Part shown: in pieces, positions 16,558 through 26,000 of the stretch
Numbering within the stretch: position 1 is the first letter of the stretch
Layout: each line of letters starts with the position of its first letter
Origin: Rarobacter incanus
Lineage (GTDB): Bacteria; Actinomycetota; Actinomycetes; Actinomycetales; Cellulomonadaceae
DNA length: 64,000 bases
Assembly (NCBI RefSeq): GCF_006715765.1
Contig: NZ_VFNV01000001.1
Location: 1,364,001-1,428,000 of the forward strand
Direction: 5' to 3'
Notes under the pieces: generated by a model
Database searches by the model: none
Seen by the model: only the letters and a program-made list of their open reading frames with translations
Told to the model about the DNA's origin: nothing
Made by a program: the position numbers and the translations under genes

Positions 16558-17593
16558 CAAGTGGCGGATCGGCCCGCTGATACACGAGGCAGTGCGGAAC
16601 GTCTTCGACATTCGCGCGAAGTTGTTTCCGGCCCTGGTACTAGCGGCCCTTGCTGGATCGGGCCTAGCGACCATCAGCGCTATCGAAGCATCCGGACTGC
16701 AAACCCAACTTGCCGACCTTCAATTAGATGGTCGGCTGGTCTATAACTACACGTCCCAGGACCCGGAGATACCGGTAAAGATAGACCGTCAATCGTGCGA
16801 AGCGCTGACCAACCAGGCAGGCGTCGAACGCGCAGGCTTAGTCATCAATTCCGGATTCTTCGATGTCCCTCAACTCGGAACAGGAGTCATGATTTCGCGG
16901 GCCTCAGCCACGCTCTTCCCCGAACTGCACCAGGCGGGAGCATTGGTCGGCTCAGCACTACGCGATCCAGGACCCGACTTCAACCTGCAACTACCCGACG
17001 GATTCGTCTCCACGGCCACCATCATGCCCGAACAGCCCAAAGGGATCGACACGAACTCATCCGTCATCGTCCCACTCGACGTGCTTGACACCACCGGCGG
17101 CAGCTGCCGAGTCATCTTCAACTCATACAGCGACACTAAAGAAGCCGCAGACCGGGCGCTGGCCTCCCTCCGCGTGGAGGGCTCGGCCCCACTCGCCGCT
17201 AACTCGGCATACCAAGAAAACATCAACCCCATCACCACCTACCTCTCCCGCGTGTCACGCTTCTTGCCGCTCCTCATCGGCCTGCTGGGCGGGTTCGCGG
17301 CTGCGGTGATCGACCGAGTGCGGCTCAGCGAGTTCGCCGCCTATCGCCTCTCCGGCACATCCGGACGCACGCTCGCAGCACTAATCTTGACCGAACAAGC
17401 GCTCCTGGGCGGCACCCTCGCCTCGGCCGCCGCTGCGGGTTCGGTCGTAACGGGACTGCTCGGATACCCGATCAGTCCCGATGCCGTAGTACTTTCCGGT
17501 CTGGCCAGCGGCCTGACGTGGACGATCGCCGGCTGCCTGTTCACCATCGACATCCCCTGGCGCCAACCAACAAACCTAGCCAAAGACCGTTAG
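16547..17593 (+). CDS. FtsX-like ABC transporter permease
   Basis: The 348-residue protein has one N-terminal membrane segment (about 27-47) and an extracellular domain of about 190 residues with two Cys. Three C-terminal membrane segments begin near residue 240 (FLPLLIGLLGGFAAAVIDRV), which is the MacB/FtsX topology. It should be the membrane subunit of the preceding ATPase. The ATG at 16547 lies inside the ATPase end. The longer open frame upstream runs through the ATPase gene and is ignored. It is somewhat short for MacB. Confidence 0.75.
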   Translation: MQRDKWRIGPLIHEAVRNVFDIRAKLFPALVLAALAGSGLATISAIEASGLQTQLADLQLDGRLVYNYTSQDPEIPVKIDRQSCEALTNQAGVERAGLVINSGFFDVPQLGTGVMISRASATLFPELHQAGALVGSALRDPGPDFNLQLPDGFVSTATIMPEQPKGIDTNSSVIVPLDVLDTTGGSCRVIFNSYSDTKEAADRALASLRVEGSAPLAANSAYQENINPITTYLSRVSRFLPLLIGLLGGFAAAVIDRVRLSEFAAYRLSGTSGRTLAALILTEQALLGGTLASAAAAGSVVTGLLGYPISPDAVVLSGLASGLTWTIAGCLFTIDIPWRQPTNLAKDR

Positions 17594-17691
17594 CCAACGC
17601 ACACTGAAGCGCCCTGGGTTTAGTGGAGACTCAGCTCATTTGATTTCAACCAGTTCTTGGGCGCTGGTAACCCCAGCTTAGAACGATTCCT
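17594..17691. other. Short spacer before IS copy 2
   Basis: Nothing coding is seen. The stretch GCCCTGGGTTTAGTGGAGACTC resembles an IS-type end, so older insertion scars may be present, but I cannot establish this. Confidence 0.3.
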
Positions 17692-17724
17692 GGGACTGCT
17701 GCACGGATAGGTGACAGGTTGTAG

Positions 17725-18201
17725 TCACGCCGCCTGTGTGACGGTCGTGTTCATGATGGTCTCGAACTCGATGGGCGTCAAACGCCCCAGGCGCACCTGT
17801 CGGCGGCGCCGGTGGTAGGTCCGCTCGATCCAGGTCACCATCGCGATGCGCAGCTGCTCACGGGTGGTCCAGGTTCGGCGGTCGAGAACGTTCTTCTGCA
17901 GCAGCGCGAAGAATGACTCCATGGCGGCGTTGTCCCCGCTCGAGCCGACTCTTCCCATGGATCCGACCATGTGGTAGCGGGCCAGGGCGCGGAGCATCTT
18001 CCGGCTGCGGAACTAAGATCCGCGGTCGGAGTGGACGACGCAGCCGGCGACGTCGCCGCGCATCGAGGCGGCGTTCTCGAGCGCCTGAACGGCCAGACGG
18101 GACTTCATCTGCGAGTCGATCGAGTACCCCACGATCCGCCCCGAGAACACGTCCTTGATCGCGCACAGGTAGAGCTTGCCTTCCGCGGTCTTGTGCTCGG
18201 T
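17725..18201 (-). pseudogene. IS3 transposase orfB, 3' exon with internal TAG
   Basis: This exon encodes the C-terminal integrase half: TEHKTAEGKLYLCAIKD, VVHSDRGS, DNAAMESFFALLQ. The reading is interrupted by TAG at 18015-18013, where copy 1 has the Gln codon of RGSQF, so the protein would end before the catalytic Glu. The second catalytic Asp (HSDRG) is intact here, unlike in copy 1. The exon begins directly after the intron 3' end and is in frame with the 5' exon at 20354. Confidence 0.88.
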
Positions 18202-20353
18202 GTAGGGTCGGCCAGCAGCGCCCTGCCCGCGTTGCCGCTGGATGGGTTTCTGCTGGCCGCCCTCCGAACCGGACGTGCCCATTCCTGAGCATCCGGCTCT
18301 CCACGTGATCACGCCGTGACGCTCGCCCAGGGGTTTGGGATGCGGGTTCCTCGGTAGCGGTAGCGGGTCACGGGAACCTGCCAGGCGCGGAAGAACTCGA
18401 TCCCTTCGGCGCGGATCTGCCACCGGGGCAGAAGTCGCCTGACGAGGGTGCGCATGTTCAGCTTCGGGTGCCGCTTCTTCAGCCAGCCCACGATCCGCCA
18501 GAAGGCGAACCGGTCGAGATAGCTGAAGAGGTGTTTGACGACGCCGTGCTGGAAGTAGGCGCACCAGCCCCGCAGCGTCGGGTTGAGTCGGCGCAGCAGG
18601 TCTGCGAGCGTTCGATGGGATGCCCGGCGGGTCAGCGTCCGCACCTTGTCCCGGATGGAAGCCAGCGACTTCCGTGAGGGGTAGGTGTAGATCGCGGTCT
18701 TCCCACCGTGACCTCTGATCCGGCGGCGCTGGATGTGCCACCCGAGGAAGTCGAACCCGGTGTCTATGTGCGTGACCGTCGTCTTCTCGGCCGACAGGCG
18801 CAAACCCATCGGCGCGAGCACCGCGGCGACTTCGTCCCAGAGCGCGTCGGCATCCTCGCGGGTGCCTCGGACGAGGACGACGAAGTCGTCCGCGTAGCGG
18901 ACCAGCTTCATCGTCGCGCCCCCGGCGCGTTGATGCTTCGTGCGCGACCATTGCGGGCCGAGCGCATCCCACTTGCGTTGGAAGTGCTCGTCCACCACGG
19001 ACAGGGCGATGTTCGCCAGTAGCGGCGACAGGATCCCGCCTTGCGGGGTGCCGGTGTAGGTGTCCCTGTTCACGCCGTCCTCACTGAGGACACCCGCTCT
19101 CAGGAACCCGCGGACCAGGCGCAACACGCGCTTGTCGACGATCCTCGCCCGGACGCGCTGCATGAGCGCGTCGTGATCGATCTCGTCGAAGCACGCGGTG
19201 ATGTCCGCTTCAAACACCTGCACGTAGCCACGTGAGGCGTAGAAGTGGATCTCCGCGATCGCGTCCTGCGCCCGCCTGCGCGGCCGGAACCCATACGAGG
19301 ACGGCTGGAAGTCGGCCTCGAATATTGGTTCCAACACCAGCTTCAGAGAGGCTTGAACGATCCGGTCCGTCATCGTCGGAATCCCGAGCTTGCGGACCTT
19401 GCCGTTCGCTTTCGGGATCGACTTCTGACGCACCCGTTCGGGGACGAACTCGCCGCGCTTGACGCTCTCGCGCAGCTCGGCGAGCATCCCGTGCACCTTC
19501 TCCGGTGGGACGGATCGCGGGGCGATTCCGTCAACTCCGGCGGTGCGACCTCCCTTGTTGCCCGCCACCCGATTCCACGCCGCAACGAGGAAGCCGGGGT
19601 CATAGACCAGGTTGAACACATCATCGAAACGACGACCGGGGTCGGTCGTCGCCCATTGGTGCAGTTTCGTCTGCATTCTCAGTACCCGTGCCCACGCCTC
19701 CGAAGTGTCGGCTGGCCACGAAACATCCGCATTCACGGCTGTGTCTCCTTTACCGCTTGTCGATCCTGCGATCACACTGGACCCCTTCGCCATGCGACCG
19801 GCTTTCCCAGCCTCGGACTACTACGGGCCCTCCGTCCCATCCCGGCCCGATCAGCAGGCCGTGCGCTCAGCCGTCGGTGTCGTCGCTGGCGGCGACGCAC
19901 CTCCGGCGAGACCGGGATGGTTCCCACGTTCACTCTCGAACCCTTCGACGGGATCGGCACCCAGTTATGCCCCAGCATCCTCGCCACGGCTACGCCGCAG
20001 GCTTTCACCGTGGCCTCCCGACTGGCGACATCACCCAGTCCAGGAGTTCCCCTCACCGCCGAAGCAGTGAGGGTGCGCGATGCAACCCGACCCGCATCCG
20101 CCAGGTTGGAGTCGGTGGTCTCGTATTGAGGGGCTTTCAGCCACTGGTTCCTATCCGTATGCCTCTCCGTCTCGCTAGCCGAGCCCGTACCATCTGGCAG
20201 TTCTGGCACGACTCGTCGTTGTCGAGGACTGCTCCACCCAACCCGCTCACGCCAACGGGCCAGATCGTCCTCCAGCTATCACACGCCTGCTGCGACAGGC
20301 ATCGAGCGGTGTCCTTTCACCACCGCAAGGTTCGAGAGCACCTCGTGGCGCTC
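18202..20353 (-). ncRNA. Group II intron (ribozyme plus maturase gene) inside IS3 orfB
   Basis: The intron boundaries follow from alignment with the uninterrupted copy 1: exon ..GACATC | GAGCGCC....CCCTAC | ACCGAG... Domain V lies at about 18265-18298 on the minus strand, starting with the catalytic AGC triad and ending TTCG. Domain VI follows, with a stem GGCCAGCAG/CTGCTGGCC and an unpaired A near the 3' end. The intron ends in AC as expected. Its 5' end reads GAGCG rather than GTGYG, which is atypical. The 560 bp before the maturase hold domains I-III. Splicing would restore the orfB frame exactly. Confidence 0.92.
18309..19793 (-). CDS. ltrA: Group II intron-encoded reverse transcriptase/maturase
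   Basis: The 494-residue protein helps splice the surrounding intron and copies it into new DNA sites. RT motifs appear in order: GGRTAGVDG, RQKSIPKANGKVRKLGIP, SSYGFRPRRRAQDAI, EADITACFDEIDHD, GTPQGGILSPLLANI and the active-site RYADDFVVL. The maturase (GIIM) region follows (LRGWCAYFQHG). No HNH endonuclease domain is seen after it, as in the endonuclease-lacking bacterial lineages. The frame is intact and the YADD motif is present, so the protein could be active. LtrA is the generic family symbol. Confidence 0.95.
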   Translation of the reverse strand: MAKGSSVIAGSTSGKGDTAVNADVSWPADTSEAWARVLRMQTKLHQWATTDPGRRFDDVFNLVYDPGFLVAAWNRVAGNKGGRTAGVDGIAPRSVPPEKVHGMLAELRESVKRGEFVPERVRQKSIPKANGKVRKLGIPTMTDRIVQASLKLVLEPIFEADFQPSSYGFRPRRRAQDAIAEIHFYASRGYVQVFEADITACFDEIDHDALMQRVRARIVDKRVLRLVRGFLRAGVLSEDGVNRDTYTGTPQGGILSPLLANIALSVVDEHFQRKWDALGPQWSRTKHQRAGGATMKLVRYADDFVVLVRGTREDADALWDEVAAVLAPMGLRLSAEKTTVTHIDTGFDFLGWHIQRRRIRGHGGKTAIYTYPSRKSLASIRDKVRTLTRRASHRTLADLLRRLNPTLRGWCAYFQHGVVKHLFSYLDRFAFWRIVGWLKKRHPKLNMRTLVRRLLPRWQIRAEGIEFFRAWQVPVTRYRYRGTRIPNPWASVTA

Positions 20354-20764
20354 GATGTCCGTCAGCCACAGCTGGTTCGGTGCGTCGGCGGTGAACACAT
20401 GCCGGGTCCGGCCATGCTCGTCGACGACAGCGCAGAGATCGTCGTGGACGGGCGGGCCAGGCCTGCGGTGCTTGCCCCGCTTGGGCTTGCCGAACGCGCT
20501 TAGCCAGCCGTTGCTCGACGCGATCCGCCACGCGGTCCGGTCCTCCATCGCCTGCCCGGCTTCGCGGGCCTCGTCGGCGAGGAGCCGGTGCCCGAACTCC
20601 GGGTCGTCGCGGTGCGCGTCGAAGATCGCGTTCGCGCGATACGCCTCCACCAACTCGCTGGGGGTGATGGGGGCAGCCAGCCACCGGTAGTAGGGCTGGC
20701 GGGAGAGCTTCAATACCCGACACGTCACCGTCACAGGGATCTCTGCTTCGGCGAGCTCTGTCAC
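20354..20764 (-). pseudogene. IS3 transposase orfB, 5' exon
   Basis: This exon encodes the N-terminal half of orfB (TCRVLKLSRQPYYRWLAAPI, EFGHRLLADEAREAGQAM, QLWLTDI) and stops at the first catalytic Asp, where the intron begins. Without splicing the frame runs into the intron for about 25 codons. It is the counterpart of 842-1252 in copy 1. Confidence 0.88.
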
Positions 20765-21069
20765 GAGCGGGTAGAGCCTTTTCCTTAGCTGTCCGCCTGC
20801 GACAGATACGCCGCCGCCCGCCGCAGGACCTCATTCTCCTGCTCCAGCAACCGGTTCCGCTTCTTCAACTCGCGGATCTCGGCGGCCTCGGTCCGGGACT
20901 GGCCGGGCTTGGCGCCCTCGTCGATGTCGGCGCGACGCAGCCACTTCTGCAACGTCATCGGGTGGACCCCGAAGTCTTATCCGATCTGCTCGATCGTCAC
21001 TCCAGGTTCACGGTTCCTCGCGACGCGCACGACATCGTCACGGAACTCGGACGGGTAAGGCTTGGGCAC
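20761..21069 (-). pseudogene. IS3 transposase orfA, copy 2, with the same codon-31 TAA
   Basis: The GTG at 21069 starts a frame parallel to copy 1 orfA. TAA at 20979-20977 falls at codon 31, exactly as in copy 1. The rest (MTLQKWLRRADIDEG, LKKRNRLLEQENEVLR) keeps the helix and zipper pattern. A second TAA occurs close to the normal orfA end, before the AAAAGG slip-like run. Confidence 0.85.
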
Positions 21070-21138
21070 AGCAACATCCTTCCAGACCCACCCCACGGGC
21101 AAGCCAGATCAGATGTCACCTGTTCCTACAGCAGACCC

Positions 21139-21342
21139 TGACGCCATCCTTTCAACTCGAAAGGAAGCGGCATCAAACCGAGGACGGTTCACGAACCCGG
21201 CCCCGCCGGATGCACGCCACACCCCGACACGCCAACCACCACAACAAACGTAACGAACACTGAGCCGCCCCAAGACGCCTAGACACAAGAAAACCCCCGG
21301 GCGAACTGACGTTCACCGGGGGTTCCAACCTGAACAACTTGG
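21139..21342 (-). terminator. Spacer containing the tRNA-Ser terminator (21292-21324)
   Basis: AACCCCCGG (21292-21300) and CCGGGGGTT (21316-21324) form a strong stem. On the minus strand it is followed by TTTTCTT, just past the 3' end of the tRNA. The rest of the spacer shows no gene. Confidence 0.8.
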
Positions 21343-21430
21343 CGGTGGGTGTGGGATTTGAACCCACGGTACGGGGTCACCGTACACCAGTTTTCAAGAC
21401 TGGCTCATTCGGCCGCTCTGACAACCCACC
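21343..21430 (-). tRNA. tRNA-Ser (anticodon TGA)
   Basis: This 88-nt class II tRNA has an acceptor GGTGGGT pairing with ACCCACC, an anticodon stem-loop CCAGTCTTGAAAACTGG reading TGA, a long variable arm and a T-loop GGTTCAAATCC. The discriminator is G. A terminator follows. Confidence 0.96.
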
Positions 21431-21478
21431 ATCGGTCCGGCGAAGCCGGGCCGAATAAATACTACGGCATTGAATACC

Positions 21479-22093
21479 TCAGCCGCGCCGCAATCGCGCC
21501 ATCGCGTGCTGCACCAAGGTGATGAGGGTCTGCTTTGTCGCCGCCCGCGATCGCGCGTCCGTGTACATCATCGGGACGTCTGCGGGGACCTGCAAGGCCT
21601 CACGCACGTCCTCCAGGCGGTGCTTTGCGATGCCATCGAAGCAGTTGACACCGACCACGAACGGTATCTTGCGGCTCTCGAAGTAGTCGACCGCGGGGAA
21701 GCATTGATCCAGGCGATCGGTATCGACAAGCACCACACCACCGATCGCTCCGCGCACCAGATCGTCCCACATGAACAAGAAGCGGTCCTGTCCGGGCGTT
21801 CCGAACAGATAGAGCCACAGCGATCCGGGAAGCTCGATGCGCCCGAAGTCCATGGCGACGGTCGTCGTCGTCTTGCGATCGGACACGCCACCGGCGTCAT
21901 CGACACCCACGGAGTGTTCCGTCATCGCTGCCTCGGTGTTGAGAGGCTCGATGTCGGAAATCGACCCGATGAACGTGGTCTTACCTACCGCAAAGCCTCC
22001 TGCGACGACAATCTTGACGACTGTAGGGGCAGCCACCTGTGGTGCCGGCGCGGGTGGGGTAGCGGTGCTGTTGTTAGAGGGCGGAAATGCCAT
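21479..22093 (-). CDS. Conservon small GTPase (CvnD-type ATP/GTP-binding protein)
   Basis: The 204-residue protein is the MglA/Ras-like member of the actinobacterial conservon, a membrane-associated signalling set resembling a receptor-G-protein module. G1 is GGFAVGKTTF, the switch region follows with TTTTVAMDFGRI, and G3 is FGTPGQDRF. The G4 position is degenerate (VGVNCFDG). The ATG at 22093 follows GGAGAG by 8 nt and overlaps the end of the DUF742 gene by 20 nt. It is the last of four co-directional genes. Confidence 0.9.
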   Translation of the reverse strand: MAFPPSNNSTATPPAPAPQVAAPTVVKIVVAGGFAVGKTTFIGSISDIEPLNTEAAMTEHSVGVDDAGGVSDRKTTTTVAMDFGRIELPGSLWLYLFGTPGQDRFLFMWDDLVRGAIGGVVLVDTDRLDQCFPAVDYFESRKIPFVVGVNCFDGIAKHRLEDVREALQVPADVPMMYTDARSRAATKQTLITLVQHAMARLRRG

Positions 22094-22490
22094 TGAGAAC
22101 ACTCTCCAAAACGCTCAGGGACAATGCTGGGCTTGCGGCACCACCATGGCCGGTGTGGACATTGACCGGTGCTGTCGAATGGATCGTTAGCAACCCCGCA
22201 TCACTGAGGTCAGAAACTAGGATCCGGACGACACCGAGAGGCAACTTCAATAGCGCTGAAAACTCTGCAATCGACACGTAGTTCTCTGCTGCGCTTGCAA
22301 GAATCGTGCGCTTTTCGGGGGGCAGGCCACGCGTCGCAGCCGCCTCCGGCTGTGCCGATACCAGGGTTTCCAGCGGCAGGTCGGATGTGGCGGAACGCAC
22401 GCGCCCGCCGGTCACCGCGTACGGGCGAACCGTACGGGCACCGGAATCAGTGCTCCGCATCGGGGGACCTTGGTTCGGAATCTCGCTCAT
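22074..22490 (-). CDS. Conservon DUF742 protein (CvnC-type)
   Basis: This 138-residue DUF742 protein has the family core VRPYAVTGGRVRS and a winged-helix-like remainder (SIAEFSALLKLPLGVVRILV, DAGLLTIH). In conservons it works with the kinase, roadblock and GTPase subunits. The ATG at 22490 lies 8 nt past the roadblock stop with a GAGG site; the longer upstream frame overlaps that gene. The N-terminal 25 residues are disordered. Confidence 0.9.
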   Translation of the reverse strand: MSEIPNQGPPMRSTDSGARTVRPYAVTGGRVRSATSDLPLETLVSAQPEAAATRGLPPEKRTILASAAENYVSIAEFSALLKLPLGVVRILVSDLSDAGLLTIHSTAPVNVHTGHGGAASPALSLSVLESVLNGISAL

Positions 22491-22497
22491 AATTGCC

Positions 22498-22950
22498 TCA
22501 TCCGGCTGCAGAAGACCTGGTTGCACCGTCAACGGGGAGGTGTCCACGCATCTCGGTGATCAGTTGTGGAGTTAGTGTTTGTTCTGTCCGCGTAACCAAC
22601 ATAGCCATTTCGTAGCCGATGAGTCCGACATCCGCCGTCTCTTCCGCGACCACGGCGAGAACAGAACCGTTCGAAACGCTCATCAGGAATAGGAAGCCCT
22701 TGTCCATCTCAACGATTGACTGGCGAACGGCGCCCGTACCGAGCTGGCGCGCGGCCCCCCGGGTAAGGCTAGACATACCGGACACGATCGCTGCTAGCTG
22801 GTCGCCGCTCGTCCGGTCCAGGTTTTCGGACATCGCCATCAGCAAGCCATCCGCAGACACCACCAACGTGTGGCGGGTTCCGGGGACGGTCTTGACAAAG
22901 TTCTCCAGAAGCCAACCGAAATTCGTTGCTTCACTACTTAGGGCACTCAT
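22498..22950 (-). CDS. Conservon roadblock/LC7 protein (CvnB-type)
   Basis: The 150-residue protein is of the roadblock/LC7 class that regulates Ras-like GTPases. Typical segments are FGWLLENFVKTVPGTRHTLV, VSADGLLMAMSE and GFLFLMSVSNGSVLAVVA. AGGAGG sits 6 nt before the ATG at 22950, the best ribosome site in the cluster. It is the second gene of the conservon, 55 nt after the kinase stop. Confidence 0.92.
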   Translation of the reverse strand: MSALSSEATNFGWLLENFVKTVPGTRHTLVVSADGLLMAMSENLDRTSGDQLAAIVSGMSSLTRGAARQLGTGAVRQSIVEMDKGFLFLMSVSNGSVLAVVAEETADVGLIGYEMAMLVTRTEQTLTPQLITEMRGHLPVDGATRSSAAG

Positions 22951-23005
22951 GTTGCCTCCTTGCCAAGGAACTGCGTCTCGCAACGCAGATCGGAACTAAT
23001 TTTCA

Positions 23006-26000
23006 TCAGGAATCACCTTCCGCAGAAGGATCGCTATTTACTGCTGGCTTCACGACGGCCTCGCGGCCGCGCGAAGTACCACTGTGGAAGGCCGACAGAC
23101 GGGACCGAAGTTCCGCAGCATCGCGGGTGATCTTCTGCTTAGTCGGGTCTTCATCGCCTTCGGCCGTGTCGGGAACCTCTGTCTTTTTGCGTTTGACGAG
23201 GCCCGCCCCTCCCTTTACCTCTTGCTGCGGACGGTAGCTCGACAGCTGGCTCAACTCAGCAAGTGCCTGGTCTTGCAGGTCCGCCCGGGAAGCGAGCATC
23301 GCGGCTAGCTCAGGCGACATCGAACGCGGCGTATCCGGCGCGTTGTAATCGATGGCGTCCGGCGACCATCCATGCTTCTCAACCGGCGCTGGAGGCGTGA
23401 TATATGACGCCTTGAAACCCGTTTCGTCGATCGCTTCGTCCACGGCAGCAGTCTCCGGGGCCATCGGAGCGACCGCGGGCACCCACGCGGCGGGTTCATC
23501 CGGCAACGCACCCTCCGTTCCCGCGGGGGCATTCAGGCCCAGCGGCGGTGCCACCCAGCTCTGTTCGCTAGCCGCGGGCTCGGGTGTCACCGGCGCCGGC
23601 GTGGCGGGTGCGTACGTGGCAGGCTCAGGCGATGCAGCTACGGTGGCCGGCGCGGCAGGGGCCGTCCACGATTCAACTGCGGGCGCCTTGGGTGCAGTGG
23701 ATTCGGCCTTCTTCGCTTTCTTCCCAAAGAGCTTCCCGAAGAATCCCTGCTTCTTCTCCTTAGTGTCGGCGCGAGCCGGCGTCGGAGCATCTGCGCCGAC
23801 CACGGCGCTAAACGATGGTGCCTCTTGGAGCGGCTCGGTCGCCGCAGGCACCCATGCCGGTGTGGTCAAGGTCGCGTCTGCGTGCGCACCCGGTTGCCCG
23901 GACACGTCGCCGGGTGCACCGTCCCCAGCGGCCTCATCGGCCACCGGCTCGAGACCCGGTTCGTCCCCGCCTGCCGCGGGGGACAGTCCGTGTTCGGCCG
24001 AATCCGCGCCTGCAAGGCCTGGCTCGATCGAGTTGGAAAGAACGGTATCGTCGACAAACTCATCGTCTTCCACCAGCCCCGGGATCGCGCTTCCGGCGGC
24101 AGCGGCATCAGGTGCGGCCTCTGGCTCCGCGGCAAACGTCGGCGCCCACTGCTCACCGGCCTCTGGCTCCGCGGCAAACGTCGGCGCCCACTGCTCACCG
24201 GCCTCTGGCTCCGCCGCAAACGTCGGCGCCCACTGCTCACCGGCATCTGGCTCCGCGGCAAACGTCGGCGCCCACTGCTCACCGGCATCTGGCTCCGCGG
24301 CAAACGTCGGCGCCCACTGCTCACCGGCCTCTGGCTCCGCGCCCTGGTCAGCATCGAAGGCCGTTCCATCTGCGCCCTCAGCGACTGGCGCATCGGTAGA
24401 ATAGAGCCCGGGATCGGCGACGATCGGAAGCGGTCCCGTGATTGCGGCCGAAAGGGCCTCGGGGCTGCCGTATTCGCGCATCATCCGTTCAAGGTCCTCG
24501 GGCGCCGCGTGCCGCGGGAGAATCAGCTCACCCGTGTCAACGCTAACGGCGGCTTCATCTGCCTCGGCGGGCGCTTCAGTCCCAACTTCGGTAGCGACCG
24601 CGGCCGATTCGAAGACCGGCGGCGTCCACGCCCCGGGCTCACCCTCCACAACCTCAGGCTCACCCGCGACAACCGCAGCCGCATCCACATCCGCAAACAC
24701 CGGCGGCGTCCACGCCCCAGGCTCACCCTCCACAACCTCAGGCTCACCCGCGACAACCGCAGCCGCATCCACATCCGCAAACACCGGCGGCGTCCACGCC
24801 CCAGGCTCACCCTCCACAACCTCAGGCTCACCCGCGACAACCGCAGCCGCATCCACATCCGCAAACACCGGCGGCGTCCACGCCCCAGGCTCACCCTCCA
24901 CAGTCCCATCCGGGGAATCGGCTACCGATTCACGCGCAGCGCCGGGGTTCACCGGCGCGGCCGTCGTGGGACGGAATCCACTGAACAGGCCCCCACGCAC
25001 GGGCGCCGCAGGCTGCCCGGCCGGCGCTGCTGGCAGGTCCTGTCCCGGCCCAACGGCAGGTTCGGTGCCCGCCGCCCCCAGGGCATCTGCGGATTCCGCG
25101 GCACTCGCAGGCACGTCGGCCACGGGCGCGGCCGCGCTACGGAACTTCGAGAACATGGAACCGCGCTGCGCAACGTCGGTGATGGGCGCGGGCGCATCCA
25201 CTGCGTCGTCAGCCGCGCCGGGCTCGTCTGCCGCACCCGCCCGGGTCGGCAGCTTCGCATGGCGCGTCGGCAGCGATCCAACCTCGAATTCCGCTGGCTG
25301 GTCCGGCTGCCAGTGCTCCGGGTCAGCGCTGACCGCAACGTCCGGCGCGACCAAATCGGGAAGGACTATGTAGTCCTCTTCGTCCTCGACAGCATCCGTC
25401 GCCGGCGTCTCAGCGACCGCTTCTTCGCCTGCACCGCCGGTCCGGCGGCGCGGCATACCCGTTGCGGTCTCGCCATCGGTGAGCGCGGCCAGGTCGACCT
25501 CTTCCACGGGGACCGGGGGAACCCACTCGTCGGATGCCGCGATGTCGGCGGCCGACCGTTGCACGGGCGCAACCGTCTCGGGCAACTCGGACTGGCCGGG
25601 CGCCTCGTGCTCGGCCACGAACAAACCGCGCGGGAACGCGACGACCGCAAGCGTGCCACCGTTGGGAGCGTTTTCGAAGTTGACGACAGCGCCGAGTTTC
25701 TCCGCGAGCCGGCCGACCACGAACAGACCCAATCGCTGCGCGCCGACCGCATCGGCGGCGGAAACGGATTGCACCTTGGTGCGCGCCTCTTCGAGCTCAT
25801 CGGCGGTCATGCCCAGACCGAAGTCGCGAATCGCAACGGACACGAAGTTCTCGTCCGCGTTTGTCGTGACCTCAACCTGCTGCGTTGGGTCAGAGAACAT
25901 CGTCGCGTTCTCCAACAATTCGGCGATGAGGTGGGCCGCGTACAACGCGAAGTGCCCGAGCATTTCTGGGTCCTGCAGGAGTGTCAGGGAAACCCGGTCG

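Larger units (their letters stand above)
17692..21138 (-). mobile_element. IS3-family insertion sequence, copy 2, opened by a group II intron
   Basis: Inverted ends match those of copy 1 (GGGACTGCTGCACGGATAGG at 17692 and the diverged GGGTCTGCTGTAGGAACAGG read inward from 21138). The element spans 3447 bp. Subtracting the 2152-bp intron (18202-20353) leaves exactly 1295 bp, equal to copy 1. It is inverted relative to copy 1. No target duplication is visible (TCCT left, TGAC right). OrfA has the same codon-31 TAA as copy 1, and orfB has a TAG in place of the conserved Gln of HSDRGSQ. Confidence 0.93.

Noticed and set aside
475-21138. Composite transposon made from the two IS3 copies
   Set aside because: The enclosed genes are largely chromosomal-type functions and include two tRNA genes, both transposases are defective, and no outer target duplication exists.
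24118-24902. Regular 42- and 84-bp repeats that could suggest a CRISPR array
   Set aside because: The units are contiguous with no unique spacers and stay in frame within a long open reading frame, so they are protein-coding repeats.
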